DNA of 64,000 bases from Thermoactinomyces sp. DSM 45891 (GCF_900119485.1 NZ_FPJZ01000012.1:1-64000), one strand, 5' to 3'. Positions 53,418 to 62,755 are shown, counted from the stretch's first letter. Program-made: numbers and translations. The notes: generated from the letters alone by a model not told the origin.

Positions 53418-53769
53418 ATATACAAACTCCTATAATAATACTCTATTTTGTATTTATACTGATTTAGAAAATCATTTTGTTTCAACACACTAAATTACAT
53501 TATTATTTAAATTCTGTATATCGACTATTTAACACTTTAACATAACAAAATCATTCTTCCTAGGCATAAATATATTTTTTAATATATTGTACACATTTAT
53601 AAAAAAATAAAAATAATAATAAAACAATAAGAAAAAACAGAACTTTTATCACGTTCCTAAATCTAATAAATCCTATTCAACTATTTTGATTTACGAATCA
53701 ACGTTTGTTCCTATCAATCTATAAAAACTTACATATATATAGAAAGAGACTGAGAGGAGGAAAACATAC
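53418..53769. other. Divergent intergenic region upstream of the NRPS operon
   Basis: 352 bases of very AT-rich sequence between the NRPS operon (minus) and a small gene (plus). It must contain both promoters. The ribosome sites are ATAGGAG before 53417 and AGAGGAGG before 53770. No regulatory gene lies here, and no coding potential is seen. Confidence 0.5.
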
Positions 53770-54111
53770 TTGAAAAAAAAATCACATTACGATTACGTAC
53801 CAGTTAGAGTACTGGAGCTAGATCGTAGTTTCTATAATCTATCTCCTAGACCCAATCATACTATTTTCATAAATGCAACGGCCGCCCGAAGACTCGGAAT
53901 TTCACCAAATACTACTCACATTAAAGTACGCTTAGGAAGTAAGGTATTCTTCTTTAGGTTTGTTTTATTCACATTCCCAGGTGAATCACGAAGTGCCGTA
54001 CGTTTTACAGCAAGAACGTTAGATCGTTTTAATTTAGACGCAGGTCAAGTCTATCCAATGACCTATGACTCAAAGAGAAATGAATTAACCATTATTCGTG
54101 GATTACTATAA
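53770..54111 (+). CDS. Unknown 113-residue protein
   Basis: TTG 53770 follows AGAGGAGG by about 9 bases. The sequence is basic and rich in Arg/Phe/Thr: DYVPVRVLELDRSFYNLSP, FINATAARRLGI, HIKVRLGSKVFFFRFVLF, FTARTLDRFNLDAGQVYPM. No signal peptide, cysteine or helix-turn-helix is obvious. The alternating pattern suggests a beta-rich, perhaps SpoVT/AbrB-barrel or double-psi-barrel-like fold, but I do not recognise it. It is the only plus-strand gene between 13 kb and the end of the window. Confidence 0.75.
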   Translation: MKKKSHYDYVPVRVLELDRSFYNLSPRPNHTIFINATAARRLGISPNTTHIKVRLGSKVFFFRFVLFTFPGESRSAVRFTARTLDRFNLDAGQVYPMTYDSKRNELTIIRGLL

Positions 54112-54138
54112 ACTGTAAACTGAATAATTAACATAAAA

Positions 54139-54180
54139 AGGCCTAGCACCACATGTGACCATGCATACGGTGCTAGGCTT
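54139..54180. terminator. Strong hairpin between the small unknown gene and the ABC-F gene
   Basis: GCCTAGCACC and GGTGCTAGGC are exact complements around an 18-base loop, with CTTTTTATG after the stem on the minus strand. It terminates the ABC-F gene and possibly the converging small gene. Confidence 0.85.
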
Positions 54181-54193
54181 ACAAAGCCCTCAC

Positions 54194-55750
54194 TTAAAAA
54201 ATCTTAGTAGTCCAGTTTTCACCATTCCACACATCTGTTACGACATCCTGATAAAACTCAGGTTCATGACAGATGATGAGGACACTGCCCTTATACTCTT
54301 TCAAAGCTCGCTTTAATTCCTCTTTCGCATCTACATCTAAGTGGTTGGTAGGCTCGTCTAAAACTAGAAGATTCGTAGGACGATTGATTAACTTACATAG
54401 GCGAACCTTTGCTTTTTCCCCTCCACTCAGCACTTCCACTTTACTCTCGATATGCTTGGTAGTCAGTCCACATCTAGCTAATGCAGCTCTTATTTCAAAC
54501 TGAGTAAAGGAAGGAAACTCTTGCCACAATTCCTCGATACAAGTATTATGATTCGCTTTTTTGATCTCTTGCTCAAAATAGCCCACTTCCAAGTAGTCTC
54601 CTAACTCAACAGAACCTCCTAAGGATGGTATTTGTCCTAAAATACTTTTCAGTAGGGTCGTTTTTCCGATCCCATTGGCTCCGACCAGCGCAATTTTTTG
54701 CCCTCGTTCCATCGAGAGATTGAGAGGACGAGATAACGGATCATCGTAACCAATGACTAGATCCTTCGCTTCGAAAATCATCCTACCGGATGTACGAGCA
54801 CTTTTGAAATCGAACTGTGGCTTCGGCTTCTCAGGCGCTAGCTCTATTTTCTCCATCTTGTCTAGCTTCTTCTGACGAGACATCGCCATATTACGCGTCG
54901 AGACACGTGCTTTATTGCGTTGTACAAAGTCTTGTAAATCGGCAATTTCTTGCTGTTGCTTCTTAAATGCTGATTCTAACTGGGCCTGTTTCGCCTCATA
55001 GATCATACAGAAGTTATCATAATCACCCACATAACGATTTAACTCCTGATTCCCCATATGATAAATAACGTTGATTACACTATTGAGAAACGGGATATCA
55101 TGTGATATTAAAATAAATGCATTTTCATATTCTTGAAGATATCGCTTCAACCATGTAATATGTTGCTCATCCAGATAGTTGGTAGGTTCGTCTAATAGGA
55201 GGATATCAGGCTTTTCGAGTAACAGCTTAGCTAGAAGAACCTTTGTCCGTTGGCCACCACTAAGATCATTTACATCTCGATCCAGTCCGATGTCATCTAA
55301 GCCTAAACCGCGAGCAATCTCAGTTACCTTCGCATCGATCACATAGAAATCATTGTTTGTAAGGAGGTCTTGAATAACGCCTACGTCTTCTAACAATGCC
55401 TCTAGTTCCTCAGGAGTACACTCCCCCATTCGCTCATAAGACTGATTCATCTTCGTTTCCAGATCAAACAGATAAGAAAAGGCCCCTTTTAACACATCAC
55501 GAATCGTAGATCCTTTAGTGAGAACCGCATGCTGGTCTAGATAACCAACACGTACATTATTCGCCCACTCCACACTCCCCGCATCTGGTTCCAACTTACG
55601 GGTGATGATATTCATAAATGTCGATTTTCCTTCTCCGTTTGCACCAATCAATCCTACGTGTTCTCCTTTTAACAAACGGAAGGACACGTTATTAAAAATA
55701 GCACGATCACCAAATCCGTGGCTCAAGTTTTTTACTGTTAAAATGCTCAT
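54194..55750 (-). CDS. yfmM: ABC-F ATPase (YfmM-like)
   Basis: 518 residues, two ABC domains and no membrane helix. Walker A GANGEGKSTFMN and GANGIGKTTLLK; signatures LSGGQRTKVLLAK and LSGGEKAKVRLCK; Walker B ILLLDEPTNYLDE and LLVLDEPTNHLD. The inter-domain linker (KARVSTRNMAMSRQKKLDKMEK) is the ribosome-facing P-site tRNA-interaction motif region of ABC-F proteins. These act on ribosomes as translation factors or in antibiotic protection. It most resembles Bacillus YfmM, so a resistance role for the neighbouring NRPS product is only a possibility. Confidence 0.9.
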   Translation of the reverse strand: MSILTVKNLSHGFGDRAIFNNVSFRLLKGEHVGLIGANGEGKSTFMNIITRKLEPDAGSVEWANNVRVGYLDQHAVLTKGSTIRDVLKGAFSYLFDLETKMNQSYERMGECTPEELEALLEDVGVIQDLLTNNDFYVIDAKVTEIARGLGLDDIGLDRDVNDLSGGQRTKVLLAKLLLEKPDILLLDEPTNYLDEQHITWLKRYLQEYENAFILISHDIPFLNSVINVIYHMGNQELNRYVGDYDNFCMIYEAKQAQLESAFKKQQQEIADLQDFVQRNKARVSTRNMAMSRQKKLDKMEKIELAPEKPKPQFDFKSARTSGRMIFEAKDLVIGYDDPLSRPLNLSMERGQKIALVGANGIGKTTLLKSILGQIPSLGGSVELGDYLEVGYFEQEIKKANHNTCIEELWQEFPSFTQFEIRAALARCGLTTKHIESKVEVLSGGEKAKVRLCKLINRPTNLLVLDEPTNHLDVDAKEELKRALKEYKGSVLIICHEPEFYQDVVTDVWNGENWTTKIF

Positions 55751-55814
55751 GGCGTTTACACCTTTTTCTAAGTTTCTTTTTGGATTCTATCTTTTTTACT
55801 CTATCAGAATAGAA

Positions 55815-55859
55815 TAACCCAAGTAAGCGGTATTTTCAAAAATACACGCACTTGGGTTA
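55815..55859 (-). terminator. Terminator of the phenylacetate operon
   Basis: AACCCAAGTGCGTGTATTTTTGAAAATACCGCTTACTTGGGTT pairs at both ends (AACCCAAGT with ACTTGGGTT, GTATTTT with AAAATAC) and is followed by ATTCTATTC on the minus strand. Confidence 0.75.
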
Positions 55860-55955
55860 GATGGGAGTTGATTTTGTGAGCCAGCAAAGATGTGAAAAAG
55901 CAAGTCCGCATCGTCCATCGAAACTTCGGGCAAGTGGCAAAACTCGCAAAGAATG

Positions 55956-56348
55956 CTAAGACAGCTCTCGAAATTTATCATACAGCTTCTTTCTCGAGAC
56001 AATCCGCTGTATAAACTCTCCTTCTCCTACTATCCCATGTTCATGGGAAGCGGTCACTCTACAGGTAACTTGTCGATCTGTCCGATCCATAACCTCTGCT
56101 TCAAACACGACATCTACTCCAACTGGAGCAGGCAAACAATGCTTCACTTGAATCTCCACGCCAATCCCCTCTTCATTCTCCTCTAAGAACGGTTCAATAA
56201 TCAACCGCCCCACCCATTCCATGTGATAAACCATGGCCACAGTGGACAAGACTGGGTGAATCAAGCGGCCAGCAAAAGAAGCAGTCATTTCTGGTGATAC
56301 TGTCATTTGCATTGATTTCTTATTCCCTTTTTCCAAACCTGTTTTCAT
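55956..56348 (-). CDS. Hotdog-fold acyl-CoA thioesterase-like protein
   Basis: 130 residues. Fluoroacetyl-CoA-thioesterase/FlK-like hotdog: RLIHPVLSTVAMVYHMEWVGRLIIEPFLEENEEGIGVEIQVKHCLPAPVG with the conserved Thr/Glu/His region, then strand VTCRVTASHEHGIVGEGEFIQRIV. It is the last gene of the phenylacetate operon, 24 bases after the aldehyde dehydrogenase stop. It may release trapped CoA esters such as oxepin or ring-derived by-products. Confidence 0.8.
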   Translation of the reverse strand: MKTGLEKGNKKSMQMTVSPEMTASFAGRLIHPVLSTVAMVYHMEWVGRLIIEPFLEENEEGIGVEIQVKHCLPAPVGVDVVFEAEVMDRTDRQVTCRVTASHEHGIVGEGEFIQRIVSRKKLYDKFRELS

Positions 56349-56372
56349 GTGAAATCATCATCTCGCTGTAAT

Positions 56373-57869
56373 TTATAATTGAAATGGATTGAGTGGCTTT
56401 GGACCTATATAGGATAAAACACTCTTGGTTTCCAAATATAATTCAAGTGATTCGGTAGCCAACTCTCTTCCAAAACCAGATTGTTTGTACCCACCAAATG
56501 GAAGCCCAGGGAAGGTAGAGAATGGATTATTCACCATCAAAACCCCCGCTTTTAATTGCGAAGTAACGCGATGCGCTTTGGCATGGTCCGCTGTCCAGAC
56601 AGCCGCCGCTAGGCCATAATGACTATCGTTAGCGAGTTGAATCGCTTCCTGCTCCGTTGAAAATTTCTGAATCACGACAACAGGGCCAAAAATCTCTTCC
56701 TGTACCACTTTCATTCTCGAAGTAACATCTACAATCACCGTCGGCTCATACCAATATCCTTGGGCAAATAACTCCCCTTCCGGCGTACGCCCTCCGCAGA
56801 GTACGGTAGCCCCTTCCACAATCGCGGATTTTACATACGAATCTACCACTTCCCACTGTTCCCGGGAAATAATTGATCCTACGTGGCTATCTTTATTCCA
56901 TACATCCCCGATTCGAAGTTTCTTCGTCTTCTCTACAAATTGCTCCACAAACTGATCATAGATTTCCTCTTGAACCAGTAGGCGAGAACGCGCTTCACAA
57001 GATTGTCCCGTATTATAGTAGATACCATAAATGGAACCATGGATCGCACCTTCCAAATCCGCATCGGCAAACACAATGTTAGGGGATTTACCACCTAATT
57101 CAAGAGTTACCCGCTTTAGAGACTCGGAAGCTTTTGCCATAATATCTTTGCCCGTGCTGGTTTCACCTGTAAAGGCAACTTTATCAACACCGGCATGCTG
57201 GACTAGATAGGAACCAACGTCTGCACCGCTTCCCGTAATGACATTCAACACGCCTTTTGGCACGCCTGCTTCATGACAAATCTCGGCTAGTGCATAAGCA
57301 GTAAGAGGTGTAAGACTAGCTGGTTTTAGAATAATCGTGCATCCAGCCGCCAGAGCAGGAGCTATTTTCCATGCTGCCATCATCAAGGGATAGTTCCAAG
57401 GGATAATCTGCGCACAAACCCCCACCGGTTCTTTTACACTATAGTGAAAAAATCCCTTGGGAACCGATTTTGTAGCCCCTTGAATCGTCGTAATTGCACC
57501 TGCGTATAGCTCAAAGTCTTCAATCGCTTGGTACACTTGCCCCTTCGCCGCCGATACCGTTTTCCCTGTGTTTAACACTTCAAGCTGTACCAAGTCAGAG
57601 AGCCTCTCTCGCATAATGCTCGCAATCTTAAACAAAATTTGGCTTCTCTTGCTGGCTGGCCAAGTAGCCCATTTGCCCTTCTCTAGAGCTTCCCTCGCAG
57701 CTATAACGGCTTGATCGACATCTCCTTTTGTCGCTTTGGCAACATGGGTAATCACATCCCCAGTCGCAGGGTTCGTAATAGGAAATGTCTCTCCATGCCC
57801 TCCCGGCACAGCTTCACCATTAATCCATAGAGAATATTTCTTACCAATCTGAACGGAATCAACTGCCAT
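56373..57869 (-). CDS. Aldehyde dehydrogenase
   Basis: 498 residues. The NAD-binding AFTGETSTGKDI, active-site Glu in LELGGKSPNIVF and active-site Cys in YNTGQSCEARSRLL are present. It resembles betaine- or phenylacetaldehyde dehydrogenases (family 1/2 ALDH). In this operon oxidation of phenylacetaldehyde to phenylacetate is the likely role. PaaZ-type ring-opening dehydrogenase activity cannot be excluded, as no fused hydratase domain is present. Confidence 0.9.
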   Translation of the reverse strand: MAVDSVQIGKKYSLWINGEAVPGGHGETFPITNPATGDVITHVAKATKGDVDQAVIAAREALEKGKWATWPASKRSQILFKIASIMRERLSDLVQLEVLNTGKTVSAAKGQVYQAIEDFELYAGAITTIQGATKSVPKGFFHYSVKEPVGVCAQIIPWNYPLMMAAWKIAPALAAGCTIILKPASLTPLTAYALAEICHEAGVPKGVLNVITGSGADVGSYLVQHAGVDKVAFTGETSTGKDIMAKASESLKRVTLELGGKSPNIVFADADLEGAIHGSIYGIYYNTGQSCEARSRLLVQEEIYDQFVEQFVEKTKKLRIGDVWNKDSHVGSIISREQWEVVDSYVKSAIVEGATVLCGGRTPEGELFAQGYWYEPTVIVDVTSRMKVVQEEIFGPVVVIQKFSTEQEAIQLANDSHYGLAAAVWTADHAKAHRVTSQLKAGVLMVNNPFSTFPGLPFGGYKQSGFGRELATESLELYLETKSVLSYIGPKPLNPFQL

Positions 57870-57890
57870 CCCATTTCCTCCTTCACCCTT

Positions 57891-59102
57891 TTACATGCTT
57901 TGCACAATCATCGAAACTCCCTGCCCCACTCCAATGCACATCGTAGCTACTCCATAAGAACCAGACTGAGACTCTTGCTCTAACTGATGAATTAATGTGG
58001 TAACAATCCGCGCACCACTTGCACCGAGTGGATGTCCTAAAGCAATGGATCCTCCTAGTGGATTGACACATTCAACAGGGATTTTTAGCTCTTTGATACA
58101 AGCAATCGCTTGGGCGGCAAATGCTTCATTCACCTCAAACCAATTGATATCTTGAATCCGTAAACCTACTTTTTGTAAGGCTTTTTGAGTAGCAGGAACG
58201 GGTCCAATTCCCATCACATCGGGATGAACACCAGCTACAGCCGATTGCACGAACCGAGCCATCGGACGAAATCCGTACCGAAGAGCATACCCTTTTTCCA
58301 TCAAGAGCAAAGCAGATGCTCCATCATTCATCCCAGCCGAGTTTCCAGCTGTTACAGTTCCCTCTTCGCGAAAAACAGCTTTCAGAGTCGATAATCGGTC
58401 AATTGAAGTATCTGGACGCATCTGTTCGTCCATATTTACCCATTTATTCTTCTCTTCTCCTTTTTTCTTCGTAGGAATCGGGACAATTTGACTAAAAAAT
58501 CGCTCATCTCTCCATGCTTGAGTCGCTTTCTGGTGGCTTAGATACGCAAATTCATCCTGCTCCTGCCGAGAAACGTAGTAACGCTTAGCTATATTCTCCG
58601 CCGTTTCTCCCATGCTATAAGGATAAAATCGCTCCTCCATTTTTGGATTCATAAACCGCCATCCTAGTGTGGTATCCACTAAGCTCTGATTCCCTCGCAT
58701 CATTCTCTCGTCTGGCTTCAGCATAACCCAAGGTGCACGGGACATGCTCTCTACCCCGCCTGCTATGACCACCTGTCCAGCACCCACTTGAATCAAACGC
58801 GCCGCTTGAATGATTGCCTCCATCCCTGAACCACATAGCCGGTTCACAGTTGTACCTGGAGCCTCATAAGGAAGACCTGCCAACAAAGAAGCCATTCGAG
58901 CAACATTTCGATTATCTTCACCCGCTTGATTAGCACATCCCAACATTACATCTGCTATATCAAGGGGATCTAGTTCTGGATTTCTCTCCAACAATGCCTC
59001 AATGACATAAGCGGCTAAATCATCCGCCCGAACCGTGGAAAGACTCCCCCGCACCTTGCCGATCGGGGAACGAACCGCATCCACAATGACAACTTCATGC
59101 AT
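57891..59102 (-). CDS. Acetyl-CoA acyltransferase (thiolase) of phenylacetate degradation
   Basis: About 403 residues. ATG 59102 is chosen because it overlaps the upstream stop by 8 bases and gives the normal thiolase start MHEVVIVDAVRSPIGK. Active-site Cys in NRLCGSGMEAI, the NEAFAAQA His/Glu segment, GHPLGASGARI and the second Cys in MCIGVGQGVSMI. It cleaves beta-ketoacyl-CoA, probably 3-oxoadipyl-CoA as PaaJ does. Confidence 0.92.
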   Translation of the reverse strand: MHEVVIVDAVRSPIGKVRGSLSTVRADDLAAYVIEALLERNPELDPLDIADVMLGCANQAGEDNRNVARMASLLAGLPYEAPGTTVNRLCGSGMEAIIQAARLIQVGAGQVVIAGGVESMSRAPWVMLKPDERMMRGNQSLVDTTLGWRFMNPKMEERFYPYSMGETAENIAKRYYVSRQEQDEFAYLSHQKATQAWRDERFFSQIVPIPTKKKGEEKNKWVNMDEQMRPDTSIDRLSTLKAVFREEGTVTAGNSAGMNDGASALLLMEKGYALRYGFRPMARFVQSAVAGVHPDVMGIGPVPATQKALQKVGLRIQDINWFEVNEAFAAQAIACIKELKIPVECVNPLGGSIALGHPLGASGARIVTTLIHQLEQESQSGSYGVATMCIGVGQGVSMIVQSM

Positions 59103-59886
59103 CGGAAAGCATCTTCGATCTTCGTTCTGAGCGATCGGCAAAACAGTGTGAATCTCGCTTCATCTCTTGCGGTCCATAGCGGTAAAAACCTTGCTCTGCC
59201 TCAACACCGATAAACTGGGCATACATCATCTTCCGAAGCAACGGTGCCGGTCGATAACGATCTTCCCCGTACTCGCGTTGCAACCCTTCTAAAACAGCAT
59301 AGAGATGATGAACCCCAACCCGATCCGCCCATTGGAGAGGGCCTTGTGGATGATTCAATCCTTTTTCCATCGCTAAATCGATATCCGTCGCCTTCGCAAC
59401 TCCTTCCGATAGAGCAAACGATGCTTCATTGACCAATAAAGCTAACGTTCGCGCACATACGAGACCTGGCTGATCCCCTACGATCTCAACACCCTTACCT
59501 AACTTTTTCCAGATGGAAAGGAACTTATGATTGGGACGAAGGGATTGAATCGGAAAGCAAACCTCTACGACAGTCATCTCGGGCATCAGAAGGGGGGAGA
59601 AACCAACTAGTCTCTCCGGATAAAATAACCAAGAAGCGATTTCTGTCGCCGTTCGATGTAGGACCGAAGTAAAAATAGGAGTCTGTTGCGTAACTCGTGT
59701 CTCAACCTGTTGTAAAAGTTGTCTTTTTTCTTGATTCAATCCTATTTCCAGATCGAAAACCGCAATCACTTCATTAGCTGGAAATGCTTGATCGAGAGTC
59801 TTGGTCTTCATTCCTTGTTGGTTTAAATACAAATCTATTTCTTCTACTAATTTTCCTTTACCTACCAGTAGAATGAATTCATTCAT
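59095..59886 (-). CDS. 3-hydroxyacyl-CoA dehydrogenase-like protein with degenerate NAD loop
   Basis: About 263 residues from ATG 59886, overlapping the previous gene by 8 bases (a longer frame reaches 59991 but overlaps it heavily). The first strand reads FILLVGKGKLVEEI, so the GxGxxG NAD motif is lost. The C-terminal dehydrogenase helices remain: GDQPGLVCARTLALLVNEASFAL, DIDLAMEKGLNHPQGPLQWADRVGVHH. It looks like a non-NAD-binding paralogue paired with the intact upstream enzyme. Such pairs occur in other Gram-positive paa operons. Confidence 0.85.
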   Translation of the reverse strand: MNEFILLVGKGKLVEEIDLYLNQQGMKTKTLDQAFPANEVIAVFDLEIGLNQEKRQLLQQVETRVTQQTPIFTSVLHRTATEIASWLFYPERLVGFSPLLMPEMTVVEVCFPIQSLRPNHKFLSIWKKLGKGVEIVGDQPGLVCARTLALLVNEASFALSEGVAKATDIDLAMEKGLNHPQGPLQWADRVGVHHLYAVLEGLQREYGEDRYRPAPLLRKMMYAQFIGVEAEQGFYRYGPQEMKRDSHCFADRSERRSKMLSDA

Positions 59887-60739
59887 AGATGTAATGCCCC
59901 TTTCCTGACTTCCGACCCAGCTTCCCGCTCTCAACCAAAGCTCGTTGCTCTGGATGAGGACGAAAACGGGGGTCATAGTGGAAGCCTTCATAAACAGAAT
60001 GAGAGGCCGAATAATTGATATCGATACCGATCAAGTCTTGTAGCTCAAAGGGGCCCATCGGAAATCCAGCGGAACGGAGAATACGGTCTACTTGATTCTT
60101 CTCTGCCGATCCTTCCCCTACGATGCGATACGCCTCTAAATGAAAGGGGCGTGCCACCCGATTCACGATAAACCCCGGGGTATCCAAAACATGAATCGGC
60201 TCTTTTCCCATCGTCTGTAGCCAGCTCATCGCCTGCTGAATCAATTCCAATGGTGTATGAGCTGATTCTACCACCTCTACTAACGGTAATCGCCAAACTG
60301 GATTAAAGAAATGTAATCCAATAACCCGCTCTGGGTGCTTTAATTTGCTAGAAATCGAGGTCACAGATAAAGAAGAAGTATTTGTTGCAAGAACGGTATC
60401 GGCTGAGACAAGAGAATCTAATTGATGAAAAATATTTCTCTTCATTAGCAAATCCTCAGGCACCGCCTCAATAATAAAATCACATTCGGACAAATCTTGT
60501 AGAGAATCTACTAACACTAGCCTCTCTTGCATTGACTCTACTTCAAATAAAGTTTTCTTCCCTTTCTCCGCCAAATTCCACCATCGCTCTTCTAACCATT
60601 CACGGGCACTAATACGATTTTTTTTGCAGTTATCAAACGCTTTCACTTGATAACCCGCGGTAATCAACATGTCCAAGATGCCTCTTCCCATCGTCCCCGT
60701 ACCGATCACAGCGGGAGACGCCCATATCCGCTCGGTCAC
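59879..60739 (-). CDS. 3-hydroxyacyl-CoA dehydrogenase (3-hydroxyadipyl/butyryl-CoA)
   Basis: 286 residues, complete: GTGTMGRGILDML NAD motif, catalytic region LATNTSSLSVTSIS, GLHFFNPVWRLPLVEVV with the catalytic His, DTPGFIVNRVARP and the closing GRKSGKGHYIYE. It probably acts as PaaH, oxidising 3-hydroxyadipyl-CoA. It starts 1 base after the EthD stop. Confidence 0.92.
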   Translation of the reverse strand: MTERIWASPAVIGTGTMGRGILDMLITAGYQVKAFDNCKKNRISAREWLEERWWNLAEKGKKTLFEVESMQERLVLVDSLQDLSECDFIIEAVPEDLLMKRNIFHQLDSLVSADTVLATNTSSLSVTSISSKLKHPERVIGLHFFNPVWRLPLVEVVESAHTPLELIQQAMSWLQTMGKEPIHVLDTPGFIVNRVARPFHLEAYRIVGEGSAEKNQVDRILRSAGFPMGPFELQDLIGIDINYSASHSVYEGFHYDPRFRPHPEQRALVESGKLGRKSGKGHYIYE

Positions 60740-60740
60740 A

Positions 60741-61052
60741 TTAAGCTTCCCCTTTCACTTCTCCTACAATCATCGTCACAAGCTTCCCAGCAAAGCTCAT
60801 CACGTCCTTTGCCGCTGCCTTTCCCTCCGGAGACTTCATCGCCGCTTCAAGAGCTTCTTTTGAGGCAAAATACAGGTCGGCTTGTAAATAGTAGGGAGGA
60901 TGGTCACCCATAGGAGTTTCGGTATACCTAGTAACTTCCATTTTTAATAGAGCCGGCATTTTTCGAGCTAGTGGTATATGACCCTCAAAGTATCTCGTCT
61001 CAAACTCTTGAACCTCTTCCGGATGACGGTATAAAGCGGTTAGTTTTACCAT
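60741..61052 (-). CDS. EthD-family protein
   Basis: 103 residues. The alpha-beta barrel stress-responsive EthD type: MVKLTALYRHPEEVQEFETRYFEGHIPLARKMP with the conserved YY/H region, PYYLQADLYFASKEALEAAM, and the Gly/Ala C-terminus. Such proteins are common in Gram-positive paa operons, where their role is unclear. Confidence 0.85.
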   Translation of the reverse strand: MVKLTALYRHPEEVQEFETRYFEGHIPLARKMPALLKMEVTRYTETPMGDHPPYYLQADLYFASKEALEAAMKSPEGKAAAKDVMSFAGKLVTMIVGEVKGEA

Positions 61053-61076
61053 GTTATCTCCCTCTTTCCCTCATTA

Positions 61077-61559
61077 TCAAATAGGTTTCATCGCTTCAAA
61101 CGGCTCTTTGCAAGAGCGACAATAGTAAATCGAACGGCACGCGGTAGAGCCAAACAAATTAACCAAATTTGTTCCACTTGATTGGCAATAAGGGCACTCC
61201 ACCTGATCCAAACGATCTATTGAAGGTGTCGCCAGACCGAAACCAGCTAGCTTTTCTCTCCCAATGGGGGTAATCCGCTCACTGCTCCATAACGGATCTC
61301 GGATAAACTCAACAAATACCTCATCCATATCAGGCTCTTCCAACATTCGCTCTCGAATCGACCTTTCAATCATCTCTAAAGCCGGGCATCCGAGAAAGGT
61401 AGGCATGACTTGGATCCAGATGATTCTCTCTTCAACCGTAATCTGATGGACCATTCCCATCTCTACTATACTTATGACTGGAATCTCCGGATCTTTCACT
61501 TCGTCAAGGATTTGATAAAATCGTTCCTGTTTTTGCTTACCATTTTGCGTTTGGGTCAA
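61077..61559 (-). CDS. paaD: Phenylacetyl-CoA epoxidase subunit PaaD
   Basis: 160 residues from TTG 61559 (GAGGTG 7 bases upstream; it overlaps the end of paaC by 23 bases). PaaD/MIP18-type: LDEVKDPEIPVISIVEMGMVH, PTFLGCPALEMIE, and the C-terminal zinc-like CPYCQSSGTNLVNLFGS.. CRSIYYCRSCKEPFEAMKPI. It helps maturation of the di-iron epoxidase. Confidence 0.93.
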   Translation of the reverse strand: MTQTQNGKQKQERFYQILDEVKDPEIPVISIVEMGMVHQITVEERIIWIQVMPTFLGCPALEMIERSIRERMLEEPDMDEVFVEFIRDPLWSSERITPIGREKLAGFGLATPSIDRLDQVECPYCQSSGTNLVNLFGSTACRSIYYCRSCKEPFEAMKPI

Positions 61560-62343
61560 ATCGTATCACCTCTGTCATATTTTCCAATGCAGAGGCTAAC
61601 GCTTGAGAATGTTGTCCCATTCGCCCCTTAGATGCTTGCTTAGAAAAGATAATCCGTCTCCCTGATAAATCAGAAATTTTTCCCCATAGATCTTCATATT
61701 GACTATAAAACTCGCTTCTCATCTTCGCGGGCTCCTGGGTAAGAATCCCCCATGAAAGGAGATCGCTTTCATATAAACCGATATCCAATAGATCATCGAG
61801 ATCCTGCTCCGCCCACTCCATCGCTTGCTTCATCCGCTCTCGAGCTTCCCCACCACACCCCGTTAATCGGGTAAACCAATGTTGAAAGTGAATGAGGTGG
61901 TAATACTCTTCCCGCTTCATCTTTTTTGTTCCATGCGCTAAGGGGGTATATCTCGATTTCACCATAGCATCAAGTCGAATTTGATCCCATAAATCATACA
62001 GATAGTGGCGCACAATCGTATAGGCCCAATCGCCGTTTTCGCGCTCCACAAGAAGGGAGTTCTTTCGCTCGTGAGCCGGTCGTTGAAAAGCTAGATAATC
62101 AGCGCTTACTCCTTCTAACTCCTGAATCAATTCATAGTAAAATGCCGCATGCCCCACCTCATCTTGTGCAATCGAACTAAATGCTACATCCTCTTCCACA
62201 GTAGGGCATAATCCCAGCCACTCTGAATCTCGGTGTCCCAATATAAATTCATCGTCTGCTAACTTGGTTAACCAATCTACCAAGGCCATGTGCTGTTGCT
62301 CTGTTAATTGTTCAGGTGCTAGGGAGTTCGTCTCATGACTCAT
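61537..62343 (-). CDS. paaC: Phenylacetyl-CoA epoxidase subunit PaaC
   Basis: About 268 residues from ATG 62343, which overlaps paaB by 11 bases. Helical structural subunit: WLGLCPTVEEDVAFSSIAQDEVGHAAFYYELI, LLVERENGDWAYTIVRHYLYDLWD, and RMKREEYYHLIHFQHWF-like KMKREEYYHL. It pairs with PaaA in the epoxidase core. Confidence 0.94.
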   Translation of the reverse strand: MSHETNSLAPEQLTEQQHMALVDWLTKLADDEFILGHRDSEWLGLCPTVEEDVAFSSIAQDEVGHAAFYYELIQELEGVSADYLAFQRPAHERKNSLLVERENGDWAYTIVRHYLYDLWDQIRLDAMVKSRYTPLAHGTKKMKREEYYHLIHFQHWFTRLTGCGGEARERMKQAMEWAEQDLDDLLDIGLYESDLLSWGILTQEPAKMRSEFYSQYEDLWGKISDLSGRRIIFSKQASKGRMGQHSQALASALENMTEVIRFDPNAKW

Positions 62344-62722
62344 GATTTCCCTCCCTACGGAGATCATCTTTAGACTGCTTTTTCTGCTCGACGTATCGAA
62401 CAATCTCCTCTAATGTAATCTCCTTTTCCTTAAACATTCGCCACAAACGACCGTTTTCCGTATAACCCGAAACTTCACGATATGATCGATCCATCTCTCT
62501 CGCATGGAAATCAGCTTCTGCTGAAGAGTGAACGTGCGTTCGTTGCACCACCCAAATCTGAATAATCTGTTCCCGACGGGTAAAATTTTCCCTTGCTAAC
62601 TGAAGAGCCAGTTCATCTGTGGGCGCTAGTAAACTTCCTACATGCATCATAGGGTCTAGATGATCTCTTTGGACAAATACTTCATAAATGTAAGAAGGTT
62701 CCGTTTGCATTTCCTTTTCCAT
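62333..62722 (-). CDS. paaB: Phenylacetyl-CoA epoxidase subunit PaaB
   Basis: About 129 residues from ATG 62722 (GGGGAG upstream; 62746 is an alternative). YEVFVQRDHLDPMMHVGSLLAPTDELALQLARENFTRREQIIQIWVV is the PaaB core. It is needed for assembly of the PaaAC epoxidase. The C-terminal charged helix is normal for the Gram-positive form. Confidence 0.94.
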   Translation of the reverse strand: MEKEMQTEPSYIYEVFVQRDHLDPMMHVGSLLAPTDELALQLARENFTRREQIIQIWVVQRTHVHSSAEADFHAREMDRSYREVSGYTENGRLWRMFKEKEITLEEIVRYVEQKKQSKDDLRREGNHES

Positions 62723-62755
62723 CGCACTCAAACTCCCCTCTCCCATGAAACAACG

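Noticed and set aside
54139..54180. The strong GCCTAGCACC hairpin as an attC-like or regulatory element.
   Set aside because: It lies between converging genes and has a T-run on the minus side, so a terminator explains it fully.
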